Assembly: GCA_963818725.1 (NCBI GenBank)
Contig: CAWFTU010000005.1
Span: 1-64,000, forward strand
Reading direction: 5' to 3'
DNA from: DATFDN01 sp963818725
GTDB taxonomy: Bacteria > Pseudomonadota > Alphaproteobacteria > Acetobacterales > Acetobacteraceae
DNA: 64,000 bases
A program made the translations under genes and the position numbers. Numbering within the stretch: the first letter of the stretch is position 1; each line of letters begins with the position of its first letter. The notes beneath the pieces were generated by a model. It was not told where the DNA came from, ran no database searches, and saw only the letters and a program-made list of their open reading frames with translations. Below are positions 1 to 8,769 of the stretch, piece after piece.

Positions 1-515
1 AGAGGATCCATACCGAGAAGGCGTCGGGCGCCAAGGCGGATCGGCCCGAACTCGCGCGCGTCCTTGATGACGTGCTGCGCAAGGGCGACGTGCTGGTCGT
101 CTGGAAGCTCGACCGGCTCGCCCGTTCGCTGAAGAAGCTGATCACCACGGCCGAGAACCTCGAGGAGCGCGGCATTGGGTTGGTGTCGCTGACCGAGAGC
201 ATCGACACCACCACGCCAGGGGGCGTGCTGGTATTCCACGTGTTCGGAGCGATTGCGCAGTTCGAGCGCGCGCTGATCCGCGAACGCACTGCCGCCGGCC
301 TTGCCGAGGCACGCCGCCGCGGCCGCAAGGGTGGGCGTCCCCCGGCATTCAAGGCTGGCGATGTCACCGCGGCGCGCGCGCTGATGAAAGAGGGCAAGCT
401 GCCGGTGCGCGACGTCGCCAAGCGCATGGGCGTGTCGGTCGCCACCCTCTATCGCCACGTCGGCAAGCGGGGCGCAGGCGACGAAGCCGCGGATAGCGCC
501 GCTGCGCATGGCTGA
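1..515 (+). CDS. Serine recombinase (resolvase), N-terminus outside window
   Basis: Site-specific DNA recombinase of the resolvase/invertase family, likely resolving cointegrates of the Tni-type transposon that follows. The frame is already open at base 3 and runs to the stop at 513-515, so the N-terminus with the catalytic serine is cut off by the window edge. Visible motifs are WKLDRLARS, LTESIDTTTPGG and FERALIRERT of the catalytic domain, then a C-terminal helix-turn-helix (DVAKRMGVSVATLYRHV). The stop overlaps the start of the transposase gene by 8 nt, consistent with an operon. Family assignment is firm; the role as transposon resolvase is inferred from the neighbours. Confidence 0.9.
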   Translation, partial: RIHTEKASGAKADRPELARVLDDVLRKGDVLVVWKLDRLARSLKKLITTAENLEERGIGLVSLTESIDTTTPGGVLVFHVFGAIAQFERALIRERTAAGLAEARRRGRKGGRPPAFKAGDVTAARALMKEGKLPVRDVAKRMGVSVATLYRHVGKRGAGDEAADSAAAHG

Positions 516-2207
516 CCGTTCGAAGCGGCCGCCGGGCGAGGCGCTGGTCGACCTGCGCCGGCGGCTGGCGTTGCTGTCGCCGCGCGATCCGGCCCGCACC
601 GAGGTGATCGCACGTGCGGCCGCGGCATACGGCGTATCGGTTTGGACGATCTATCGCGCGTTGCGCGAGCTGACACGGCCGAAATCGGTGCGGCGCTCCG
701 ACCACGGCTCGACGCGAGCGATGCCCGCGGCCGGGATGGAGCGCTACGCCGAGATCATCGCGGCGCTCAAGATCAGGACTTCGAACAAGAAGGGACGCCA
801 CCTTTCGACGGCGCGGGCGATCCGGCTGCTCGAAGAGGACGGCGTGGAGACGCCGGAAGGCTTGGTGCGGGCTCAGCCGGGTCTGCTCAAGCGCGCGACC
901 GTCGACCGCGTCTTGCGGGCTTCCGGTCTCGATTATGCGCGGGTCACCCGGCCGATCGCGGCGGTGCGCTTCCAGGCCAGGCGCTCGAACGAACTCTGGC
1001 ACTTCGACATGAGCCCGTCCGACTTGAAGCAGGCCGAGGCCCCGCTCTGGATCGAGCAAGGCCGCGGCAAACCGACGTTGATGCTGTTCTCGGCGGTCGA
1101 TGACCGCTCGGGCGTCGTCTACAATGAATATCGCTGCGTCTACGGCGAGGATGCCGAGTCCGCGCTGCGCTTCCTGTTCAACGCCATGGCCCCTCCGCTG
1201 CCATTCCATTGGCTTCGCCGATAGAACCTTGGGCAGCTCCGCCCAAGCCCGAGGCCGAGCTGCCCTTCCAGGGCATCCCGGCCACGATCTACATGGACAA
1301 CGGCCCGGTCAGCCGCTCGAAGGTATTCCAGTCCGTGATGGGCAGCCTCGGGGTGCGCGTGCTGACCCACATGCCGCCGTCGGAGGCCGAGCGCCGCACG
1401 CCGGCGCGCTCGAAAGGCAAGGTCGAACGGCCGTTCCGCACCATCAAGGAGGTGCACGAGACGCTCTACCACTTCCACAAGCCGAAGGACGAGGCGGAGG
1501 CCAACCTTTGGATCCGCCGCGCCCTCGTCACCTACAACAACCGCGACCATCGTGCCGAGCCGCACAGCCGGGTCGAGGACTGGCTGAAGCACCTGCCGCC
1601 AAGCGGCGTGCGCGCGATGTGCTCGTGGGAACGGTTCTGCGCCTTCGCGCGCGAGCCTGAGCGCCGCGGCGTCGCCGGCGACGCGACCGTCTCGGTCGAG
1701 GGCGCCTCGTACGAGGTCGAGCCCGAACTCGCCGGCGAGACGGTGACGCTCTGGTGGGGGCTTTTCGACCAGGAGCTGTCCGTCGAGTTCGAGGGCAAGC
1801 GCTTCGGGCCATACCAGCCCTCGCGAGGCGCGGTCCCGCTCTATCGCTACCGCAAATACCAGAAGAGCCGGGCCGAGGAGCGTCTCGACAAAGTCGTGCA
1901 ACTGGCCGACCAGCTCGGGCTGCCGCGCGCGACGGTGACCGGCGCAGACCGGCCCTTGCCGTCCCTGCCTCCTGCCGCCGCATCCATGCCGGTGGCGCGG
2001 ATGCCGTTTCCCGAGCCGGCGGCCGACGTCGCGTTCCCGACGCCGCTGGCAGCCAGGTTGGCGATCTCCGTCCAGCTCTCGAAGCCTCTAGGCAGCCTTC
2101 CCGAACCGGACCGCGCCTTCATCGACGCGCTGCTGGCGGCAACGCTGGATCGAGACACCGTCGCCGCACGCGTGCGCGAGCACTTCAGGACAGCAGGGAG
2201 GGGCTGA
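508..2207 (+). pseudogene. TniA-like DDE transposase, split by hairpin element A
   Basis: Integrase-core (rve) transposase of the TniA/Mu type. The first part (508 to about 1189) carries an N-terminal helix-turn-helix and the start of the catalytic core (LWHFDMSPS, then SAVDDRSG). The second part continues in another frame with YMDNGPVS and KGKVERPF, which supply the second Asp and the Glu, followed by a Mu-C-like beta-barrel region. The only break is a 50-nt hairpin insertion at 1190-1239; deleting it rejoins ...NAMA with PKPEAE exactly in frame. Stop TGA overlaps the ATG of the ATPase gene. The gene is otherwise full length, so disruption looks recent or tolerated. Confidence 0.85.
1190..1239 (-). 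repeat. Hairpin element A (50 nt) in tniA-like gene
   Basis: Read on the minus strand it starts GAGCTGCCCAAGGTTC and ends TGGAATGGCAGCGGAGGGG, with a central stem around a GAA loop. The host bases immediately before it on that strand are GGGCG. No target duplication. It lies in the opposite orientation to the host gene and puts a TAG in the host frame. Confidence 0.8.
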
Positions 2208-3184
2208 TGCTCGCCGACGTGCAGGCGCATTTCGGGCTGACAAGGCCCTTTTACGGCGTCGGCAACTATGAAACCGAGCACCAGCGCACGCTGGTCCGCG
2301 AGGTGTGCGCGGTCGTGCAAACCGGCAGGCTGGTCGTCGTCGCGGGCCTGGTCGGCTCGGGCAAGACGCACCTGCTGACCCGCATCGAGGAAGAGCTCGC
2401 GCGCTCCGGCAAGATCGCGGTCGCGAAGTCGCTGGCGGTCGACAAGCGCCGCACGTCGTTGCCGTCCCTCATCGAGGCCATGTGCTACGACCTCACGCCC
2501 GGTGATCGCAGCAAGGTCAAGATCCCCAAGCAGCCCGAACGGCGCGAGCGCGAGCTGCGCGACCTCATGCGCAAGAACAAGCATCCCGTCGTGCTGATCG
2601 TCGACGAGGCCCACGAGCTGCACCACAAGACGCTGACAGGGTTCAAGCGGCTGATGGAAATGGCCACGGGCGCCGGCGTGGTCCTATCGGTGCTGCTGAT
2701 CGGGCATCCGAAGCTGCGCAATGATCTCCGCCGGCCGCAGATGGAGGAGATCGGCTACCGCACCCCCACCTTCGAGTTCGAGGGCATGTCCGGCCATCGC
2801 CGCGAATTCATTGGCTGGCTGGTGAAGACCTGCGCGCAGGACGGCGTCAAGCCGGCGGACATCATGGACGCGGACGCGGTCGAGCTGCTGGCCGAGCGGC
2901 TGCGCACGGCGCTGCAGATTGAGATGCACCTCACCTTGGCCTTCGAGCACGCCTTCCGCCTTGGCGAGAAGCGCGTGTCCACTGAGATCGTCGAACAGGT
3001 GCTGTCGCGGGCGATCGACGAACTCGAGCCGACGCTGACCCGCAACGGCTACGACGCGCCCGCGCTAACCGTGCTGCTCCGGGCCAAGCCCGCCGAAGTG
3101 CGCGATTTCCTGGCCGGCACGCTCGCGGCGGACCGCACGCGCGAGTTCACCGAGCAGCTCCGCGTGGCTGGCGTGCCGGTGTGA
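2207..3184 (+). CDS. TniB/ExeA-like AAA ATPase of transposon
   Basis: ATPase partner of the upstream transposase, expected to deliver or activate it on target DNA as TniB/TnsC/MuB do. Walker A is GLVGSGKTHLL near residue 45, and Walker B (VVLIVDEAHEL) lies near residue 130, followed by a sensor segment (SVLLIGHPKLR). Length of 325 residues is normal for the family. The ATG at 2207 overlaps the transposase stop (ATGA) and gives the best coupled start; the frame is open far upstream but those codons lie in the transposase gene. Family is clear; TniB versus a generic IS-associated AAA protein cannot be separated by eye. Confidence 0.85.
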   Translation: MLADVQAHFGLTRPFYGVGNYETEHQRTLVREVCAVVQTGRLVVVAGLVGSGKTHLLTRIEEELARSGKIAVAKSLAVDKRRTSLPSLIEAMCYDLTPGDRSKVKIPKQPERRERELRDLMRKNKHPVVLIVDEAHELHHKTLTGFKRLMEMATGAGVVLSVLLIGHPKLRNDLRRPQMEEIGYRTPTFEFEGMSGHRREFIGWLVKTCAQDGVKPADIMDADAVELLAERLRTALQIEMHLTLAFEHAFRLGEKRVSTEIVEQVLSRAIDELEPTLTRNGYDAPALTVLLRAKPAEVRDFLAGTLAADRTREFTEQLRVAGVPV

Positions 3185-3291
3185 CCGGACAGCTTCGCTC
3201 GGTGCCGAACACGTTCGTGTACAAGCCTGCCCTCTCCTCGACATCGGCCCTCTTAGCGCCACATATTGCTGCAGTGCAGCATTTGCCCACG

Positions 3292-4116
3292 ATGGAGGAA
3301 AATCCTTTGGATTACGCTTTGAAGACCCGCCAATCCGACCGCTCCACGGCGACCGGAATCCCGGTCCTAGACTGGATGCTGATGTTTCAGCGGGCGGCGC
3401 TGGCAGCCTACAAAGTACCCCTCAGCTCAGGGTCCGGCCCGGTGCGGTCCGCCCCGGCACCGCAGTCCGGCAAGAACGTCGAGATCATCCCGCTCGGTGA
3501 GGAAGTGCTGAACGTCGGCACCCGCGTCGTGCTCGGCGATACGACAGTGATCCGGCGCGAGGTGGTCGAGACGCCGGTCGAGCAGCAGGTCAAGCTTCGC
3601 CAGGAGCGGGTGATCGTTGAACGTCGCCCGGCCGGCGCTGCGCGTTCGACCGACGACGTGCTCACGAACAAGGTCTCCGAGATGACCGACACCATCGAGG
3701 TGCCGGTGGTCTGGAAGAGCCAGCATGTGCGCGAAGAGGTTGTTCTGCGGAAAGAGGTGAGCGAGCATCTCGAGACGGTGCGGGACGTGGTCCGGCGTGA
3801 TGCCGTCCAGGTGATCTCGCCGAGCACGAGCGCCCAGCCGGGGGCTCGGCCCAGCACGGCGGGTCGTGACGTTGCGCCGCACATCATCAAGGACCCTGTG
3901 GAGATCGCGCGGCCGGTGTCGCACGAGGATCAGCGAGCCGAGAGAGCGATGGATGAAGCCTCGGCGGCAATGCCGCTCACCGTCGCCGCGCTTCGGGAGG
4001 AGGAGGTCAAGAGCCACGCCAAGGACCCCACGCCCGTATCGCCGCCAACGCCCCTGATCGGCGCGCGCGAGCAGCGGGATCAGAAGGGCCAAGCTCGGGA
4101 CCAGAAGGCCGGCTAA
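3292..4116 (+). CDS. DUF2382 (YsnF/AvaK-type) domain protein
   Basis: The central part (about 3475-3700) matches the DUF2382/YsnF pattern: IPLGEEVLNVGTR, then alternating charged strands REVVETPVEQQVKLRQERV and VERRPA. A second, weaker repeat follows (VPVVWKSQHVREEVVLRKE). This family is often linked to general stress in Alphaproteobacteria, but its biochemical role is not established. The N-terminal segment (PVLDWMLMFQRAALAAYK) is amphipathic and phasin-like. The start could be ATG 3292 or TTG 3307; GGAGGA six bases before the TTG favours the latter. It ends just before a hairpin terminator. Confidence 0.7.
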   Translation: MEENPLDYALKTRQSDRSTATGIPVLDWMLMFQRAALAAYKVPLSSGSGPVRSAPAPQSGKNVEIIPLGEEVLNVGTRVVLGDTTVIRREVVETPVEQQVKLRQERVIVERRPAGAARSTDDVLTNKVSEMTDTIEVPVVWKSQHVREEVVLRKEVSEHLETVRDVVRRDAVQVISPSTSAQPGARPSTAGRDVAPHIIKDPVEIARPVSHEDQRAERAMDEASAAMPLTVAALREEEVKSHAKDPTPVSPPTPLIGAREQRDQKGQARDQKAG

Positions 4117-4130
4117 GAACGGGATACGAT

Positions 4131-4153
4131 CGGGGCCTTGCGAGAGGCCCCGA
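4131..4153 (+). terminator. Hairpin terminator after DUF2382 gene
   Basis: GGGGCCT and AGGCCCC form a perfect stem around a short loop about 15 nt after the stop. There is no U-tract, so termination strength is uncertain. The rest of 4154-4430 holds no convincing gene. Confidence 0.5.
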
Positions 4154-4543
4154 TTACGGCCCATGACCGCCGACACCCGTGGGTAACGCGGCCGAAGCCG
4201 TGTTGTTACTGATACAATACGGCTGGCCGCCCGGCGAGCCCTACGCTCACGTGGAGCAGCGCCGAGCGGCTGGTGACTCGGCCTTCCGGGAGACTGCCGG
4301 ATTTTCGTCGCTGATTTCCGGGAGCCTTCCACCGTGCTGGTTACGGCCAGTCGGGCGGGTGCGGGGCTGCTCGCCTTCATGGCGTGCAGAGGGGATCACG
4401 GTAACAAGATCTCTGGACCACTCGGCGGAAGCGAATGCCCGAAGTTAAGCTGATCATCTCAATACTTAGATAATAGCGAAACTTGCGCAGGATGTCCTAC
4501 CGAAAGCATAGTGTAAAAAGCTGAAATATTCGGTCTCGCTACT

Positions 4544-4640
4544 CATGCACGTTGTGCATGGCCGGTACGCGAAGAAGAGTATGTATTCTGATCTGGATAG
4601 GGAGCAATACCTTATTGTGCGCTGCAGCATATAGTGTGCA
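4544..4640 (+). promoter_or_regulatory. Palindrome and GCTGCAGC motif upstream of phasin gene
   Basis: The AT-richer stretch 4440-4670 holds no gene. It contains the palindrome CATGCAC-GTT-GTGCATG (4544-4560) and a GCTGCAGC motif (about 4620-4627). Phasin genes are commonly repressed by PhaR at TGC/GCA-rich sites, so these are candidate operators; that link is inference. Confidence 0.35.
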
Positions 4641-4670
4641 TTCCAGTAGCGAACAAAGGAATTTTCATCA

Positions 4671-5347
4671 TGGCCGATAACTATCAACAGATCAGCAAGC
4701 AGCAGAACGACCAAGCCAGCGCCGCGGCGCGTCAGCAGGGTGCCGAGGCCGTCCGCCAGGGTGCGCAGGCAATGCAGCAGGGCGTTCACACCACCAGTGA
4801 GGCGGTGCGCCGGGCCGGCGATGTCACCGCCGAGGTGGCACAGCGCAGCGGCCAGGCCGGGGCCGAGGCCGTACAGCGCGCCGGGGACGCCGCGAGCGAG
4901 ACGATGCGCCGGAGTGCTGAGGCGTTCACCGACAGCCAGCGCCAGCTGGTCCAGAAGGCAGCCCAGCAGTCCGAGGAGATGAGCCGCAAGGCGGCCCAGG
5001 CGGCCCAGGGTATCATCGAGGACCTGCGCGCGTTCATGACGCTGCCCAATGCGGCCAACGGTGGTCTGCAGGATCTGAGGCAAAGCGTGACGGGGTTCAT
5101 CGAGGGCGTTGTGCGGACCAACCTACGGGCCACGCAGGAGCTGCTCCAGCTCGCCAATCCCAGCGCCTTCGTCGAGCTGCAGCAGCGGTTCATGCGCGAG
5201 TATCTGGACGTGCTGATGCAGGGCACCACGACCTTGGTCCGCGCCACTCGCCGCACTGCTGACGAGACGCTACGCCCGCTCGAGCAGCAGATTACGCAGC
5301 GTCAGCAGGCCAATCAGAGTGAGCGGTACCAGTACGCGGCGGAGTAA
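4671..5347 (+). CDS. Phasin family protein
   Basis: Polyhydroxyalkanoate granule-surface protein. The first 110 residues are Ala/Gln-rich heptad-like repeats (for example AQRSGQAGAEAVQRAGDAA) predicted to form a long amphipathic helix. The C-terminal part has the phasin pattern: TLPNAANGGLQDL, NLRATQELLQLANPSAFVEL and QQRFMREYLDVLMQ. No signal peptide or membrane segment is seen, as expected for a granule-bound cytoplasmic protein. An AGGA ribosome site lies about 11 bases before ATG 4671. It is monocistronic, followed by a terminator. It points to PHA storage in the host; phaC is not in the window. Confidence 0.88.
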
Positions 5348-5385
5348 CCGTCGCGCAAGCCGCCAAGCTCAAAACCTGAGGTAAA

Positions 5386-5427
5386 ATGGCCGGTCGTGCC
5401 CACGGGTGCGCCGGCCGTTTCCGTTTC
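5386..5427 (+). terminator. Rho-independent terminator after phasin gene
   Basis: GGCCGG (5388-5393) and CCGGCC (5411-5416) pair around a loop that can itself pair (GCCCACGGGTGC), followed by GTTTCCGTTTCT. IS982 is inserted directly behind it. Confidence 0.6.
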
Positions 5428-5539
5428 TAAATAACCCGAACTACGGATAAGGGGTGAGGGGATTCCCAAAGGATCAAGGGTTTGACAGCATCGGTTTGCG
5501 ACGACTGAGCCTCAAACCTGGTTCCGAAGGATCCCCTCA

Positions 5540-6470
5540 ATGGCGGTGGATATCACAGCGCTCTACTGCTGTCTCGATGACTTCTGCAGGGTGTTCGAGG
5601 ACTGGGAAGCGCACCGGCTGATCCCCTCGCCGATGACCCGGCAGCGCACCGGCAAGCTGTCTCGGTCCGAGATGCTGCTCATCGTGGTGCTGTTTCACCT
5701 CTCGCCGTTCAAGCACTTCAAGGCGTTCTACCTCTACGGGGTCGGCCATCAGCACCGCGCCTGCTTCGGCGACCTGCCGCACTACGACCGCTTCGTCAGC
5801 CTGGTGCCGCGGCTGTTCGTCCCCCTGATGGTGCTGCTGCACAGCCTCAGCGGCGAGCAGACCGGTGTTTACTTCGCCAACTCAACCCAGCTCGCCGTCT
5901 GTCACAATCGTCGGATTCACCGCCACAAGGTCTTCGACGGCCTGGCCGCGCGGGGCAAGACCAGCATGGGCGAAGCTGGCCAAAGGTTCCAGCGGCGTAG
6001 CCGTTGGAATGGCCAGATGAGGGTGGTTCTACGGGCTCAAGCTGCACTTCGTGATCAACCACAAGGGCCAGATCGTGGCGCTGAAGATCACCCCCGGCAA
6101 CACCGCCGACAGCACCGTGCTGGATGAGATGACCAGGCACCTGGCGGGTAAGCTTTATGCCGACAAAGGCTATATTGGCCACGAACTGTTCAACAAACTC
6201 TGGCAACGTGGCCTGCATCTCATCACCGGCATCCGGCGGAACATGAAGAACTACCTCATGCCCCTCGCTGACAAGATCATGCTGCGCAAGCGCTTCGTCA
6301 TCGAGACCGTGCTCGATATCCTCAAATGCGAAATGGGGCTTGAGCATTCACGCCACCGGTCGGTCGTGAACGCCATGGTCCATGTCCTGTCCTGCCCCGT
6401 CGCTTACGCCTTCAGACCCGGCAAACCTTCCATCTCCCGCAGCGGCCAACAAATCGAGGCTTATCCGTAG
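5540..6470 (+). pseudogene. IS982 transposase split by hairpin element B
   Basis: DDE transposase of IS982. The N-terminal half (MAVDITALYCCLDDFCRVFE; ...RHKVFDGLAARGKTSMG) runs in one frame and the rest (WFYGLKLHFVINHKGQ; TPGNTADSTVLDEM; YADKGYIG; the C-terminal FVIETVLDILK) in another. A 52-nt hairpin at 5972-6023 causes the shift; removing it joins SMG to WFYG, the usual family sequence. No other lesion is visible. The element itself is complete with ends and target duplication, so it was probably active until the hairpin entered. Confidence 0.88.
5972..6023 (+). repeat. Hairpin element B (52 nt) in IS982 transposase
   Basis: Begins GAAGCTGGCCAAAGGTTCC, has a CGGC-GTA-GCCG apical stem-loop and ends GGAATGGCCAGATGAGGG. 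It follows host bases ATGGGC. Same orientation as the host gene. Confidence 0.82.
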
Positions 6471-6651
6471 TCGGGGTTAAATAGGAAACGTCCGCTCAGC
6501 CAAGACTCGTGTGCGTCCCAGGCGGAAGAAGGCTGCATGGAATGACGACTATATGCTCCGGCTCTTGGCAGGTTAGCCCATGAGCTTCTGTCCGAGATCG
6601 AGACAAAATTTCATGCGTAGCCCCTGGGCTTCGCTCATTGGCAGCCAATGT

Positions 6652-6795
6652 GAGCACGACCGTCCGTTGGCGAGCACGGCGCGATGATGGCGAGCACAGT
6701 GGCAGATAGTGTGAGCACGACCCTGGCCCCGTTGTCAGCTAATCCGAGCAGGAAGAGGCGCTGTTTGCGAGCACGAGTGTCGATGATTGCGAGCG
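6652..6795 (+). repeat. Phased GAGCAC direct-repeat cluster
   Basis: GAGCAC or close variants start at 6652, 6672, 6692, 6713, 6746, 6769 and 6790, mostly 20-23 nt apart, usually as TG(G/T)CGAGCACG. Two-helical-turn spacing is typical of iterons and of Tn7/Tni or IS21 transposon ends. No replication initiator gene is adjacent. It could be the far end of the Tni module at the window start, but that is unproven. Confidence 0.5.
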
Positions 6796-6805
6796 CCTAC
6801 AGCTA

Positions 6806-6876
6806 GGCGCCTGGTCCGCCGCCTCGACGCGCTGGGCTACGACGTCATGCTCCGGCCCAAGATGACCGCCGCTTGA
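6806..6876 (+). pseudogene. C-terminal scrap of an XRE/HigA-type antitoxin
   Basis: The last 22 codons read RLVRRLDALGYDVMLRPKM before TGA, closely resembling the C-terminus of HigA-type antitoxins (LGYDVE...RP). Nothing upstream continues the frame because a stop (TAG 6804-6806) and the repeat cluster intervene. No toxin gene is seen. Between 6877 and 7058 I see no gene. Confidence 0.4.
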
Positions 6877-7058
6877 CCGCCGCCATGACCTCGCTTCGCT
6901 CCGCTACGGAATCACCCGTTCGAATTTTCGGGCCAGCCTCTTTGGGATTACAGTGACAGGTCGCATGGCTGGTTGTTACTTCGGCTGACTGAATGGGGCA
7001 CCGTCAAGTTGGTAGCTGAGTGGCTTGTCGGCGCATTGGTGCAGGAATATACCGATAG

Positions 7059-7867
7059 TTGTGGAATGTGTATACCGCAGGTTGCAAAGCGGACGCGTGG
7101 CGAGGCTGGTGGCCGGGCGGTAAGGTGACCGGCCGTTCGCCCCTGCCTGCCTGGACCGCTTTATGCCGCCGCCACAAGATCCCGAAGGCCAGCGATCGCG
7201 TGACGAACTGGCCAGCTTACGAGGCGGCCCTGGTGCGGCGGGGCTGGCTGACCGAGGAAGCGATCGCGGCCTGGTATGCGTCAGCGACGGGCGAGCAGGG
7301 TGGTCAGCCGGTCTATTCCGACCTCGCCATTGCGACCGGGCTGGCGCTTCGCCTGGTGCCGCGCCAGCCGCTCCGGCGGACAGAAGGAGCATTGCGCTCG
7401 ATCGCCGATCGGCTCGGGGCGCCGATCCGGATTCCCGAGCGCACCACGTTTCGTCGCCGCGGCGGCAGTTACTCGATCCGATCGAGGCTCCTGTGGTCTC
7501 GGTGACTGCGGATGGCGCCTACGACGGCCAAGCAGTTTGCGACGCCGTGCTCGAGCGTCATCCCGAGGCGGTCGTGATCGTTCCACCGCGCTCGACAGCT
7601 GCTCCGGGCGAGGGTGAGACAGCGACGTCGCAACGCGACCTGCATGTGAGAGTGATCGCGCAGCATGGGGGCATGGGCTGGCAGCGCCGCTCCGGGTACA
7701 ACCGCCGCAGCCTGGTTGAAACAGCGATGTATCGCTGCAAGGCCATCATCGGTCGACGGCTTCACGCTCGGACTCTGCGCAAGCAGCAAACCGAAGCGAA
7801 GATCGGTTGCAACGTCGTGAACCGCGTGACCAGCCTTGGGGTGCCGGTGTCTGTCCGGGTCAAATAG
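7059..7867 (+). pseudogene. IS5-group transposase remnant
   Basis: The N-terminal part resembles IS5-type transposases (RRHKIPKASDRVTNWPAY, QPVYSDLAIATGLALRL, GLMRS-like EGALRSIADRLG, then TTFRRRGG). The frame then changes and the text jumps to VTADGAYDGQAVCDAV and a C-terminal RKQQTEAKIGCNVVNRV segment. The stretch that should hold the first catalytic Asp is missing, so this copy carries an internal deletion near 7470 plus a frameshift and cannot encode an active enzyme. No terminal repeats were identified with confidence. Confidence 0.7.
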
Positions 7868-7880
7868 CCCTGATGGCGAC

Positions 7881-8280
7881 GGGGGAAGTGCGACCGAAAG
7901 ATTCTTCGTGCACCAACGCGAGGTTGAGGCGTTAACTGGACAAGGCAAGCCGGTGACGGACGCGGTCCGGGCGATCGGGGCAACGCAGGCAACCTACTAT
8001 CGCTGGCGTGCCGAGTATGGCGGGCTGAAGCTGGACCAGGTGAAACGGCTGAAGATTCTGGGGCAGGAGAACGGCCGCCTGCGCAGGGCGGTGGCTGACT
8101 TGACGCTGGAGAGGCTGGTGCTGAAAGAGGCTGCTTCGGGAAACGTCTGAGCGCTGCGCGTGGTCGGGCGTGCGTGGAGCACGTCACGGCTAAGCTGGAC
8201 GTCTCGGATCGTCTTGCTTGCGCGGTGCTGGGCAGCCCCGCTCGACGCAGCGAAGGCACCGAGGGCGACCGACATGACGA
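7881..8280 (+). pseudogene. IS3-family orfA and start of orfB, remnant
   Basis: OrfA is recognisable from REVEALTGQGKPVTDAVRAI through TYYRWRAEYGGLK and the leucine-zipper part (KRLKILGQENGRLRRAVADL) to EAASGNV and a stop at 8150; its N-terminus is frameshifted. The following VEHVTAKLDVSDRLACAVLG is the start of orfB, which then loses frame. The 39 bp at the front (GAAGTGCGACCGAAAGATTC region) recur inverted at 44565-44606, so the same IS left a second scar there. Confidence 0.65.
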
Positions 8281-8300
8281 ATCAAGCGAAGGAGAGGCCA

Positions 8301-8678
8301 ATGGCAATGATGCCATGCGACGTTGTCCAGGAATACACGGTGCCACCGGGCGTTATCGCCGTCCGCATTGAGGCGGAGAGCAGTAGTGAGGGCGGACGCA
8401 GTAGCAGCGCCGTAACGTTGCAGATTCGGCCTGGCGCAACCGTCCGGCTGCGTTTTACCTGCTTGCCGGCACCGCGATCGTCCGAGGGCCCCAACTCCCC
8501 GCCCGGCCCGGCTGAACATTTCGTCGGCACTCCGGGAGGAGGGTGGCAAGCTTTTGGTGACCGGGGCGAGCTGGGCCATGAAACCGTGAAAGTCGATGTA
8601 CGAATACGCGAAGGGGCTGTTGGCCATCAGCCAAGGGGAGGTCACCCGTCCCCCCCTGGCTCGCAACCGGCTCAATGA
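8301..8678 (+). CDS. Hypothetical protein
   Basis: The reading frame starts at ATG 8301 behind GGAGAG, 4 bases upstream. The 125-residue product opens MAMMPCDVVQEYTVPPG and has a beta-rich N-terminal half (VTLQIRPGATVRLRF) with a Pro/Gly-rich tail. No family is recognised. It precedes the glycosyltransferase gene on the same strand by about 90 bp. Codon use is normal for the window, but the second half could be non-coding drift. Confidence 0.4.
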   Translation: MAMMPCDVVQEYTVPPGVIAVRIEAESSSEGGRSSSAVTLQIRPGATVRLRFTCLPAPRSSEGPNSPPGPAEHFVGTPGGGWQAFGDRGELGHETVKVDVRIREGAVGHQPRGGHPSPPGSQPAQ

Positions 8679-8769
8679 CAGGCAGCCCGAACTGAAACGG
8701 GTTTTCTGCTCCGCTACCACTTAATTAAGGTCCGGATTGGCGGCACTCGCAGGCGGAATGAGGAGAGAC

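Larger units (their letters stand above)
5434..6477 (+). mobile_element. IS982 family element
   Basis: Terminal inverted repeats ACCCGAACTACGGATAA (from 5434) and TTATCCGTAGTCGGGGT (to 6477) are flanked by the direct repeat TAAATA (5428-5433 and 6478-6483). It contains one transposase gene broken only by hairpin element B. Confidence 0.85.

Noticed and set aside
364..1209. Long open frames on the opposite strand of transposase genes (also at 15925-16962, 29140-30243, 34233-35558, 52062-53156, 56303-57514)
   Set aside because: High-GC third-position bias opens antisense frames; these have no ribosome sites, low-complexity composition and lie wholly opposite to recognised genes.
4179..4448. 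Possible 89-residue gene after the DUF2382 gene
   Set aside because: Composition is not protein-like, no ribosome site, and no family resemblance; more likely non-coding.
6652..6795. CRISPR array
   Set aside because: Repeat unit is only 6-11 bp with 20-bp periodicity, so there is no room for spacers, and no cas gene is present anywhere in the window.
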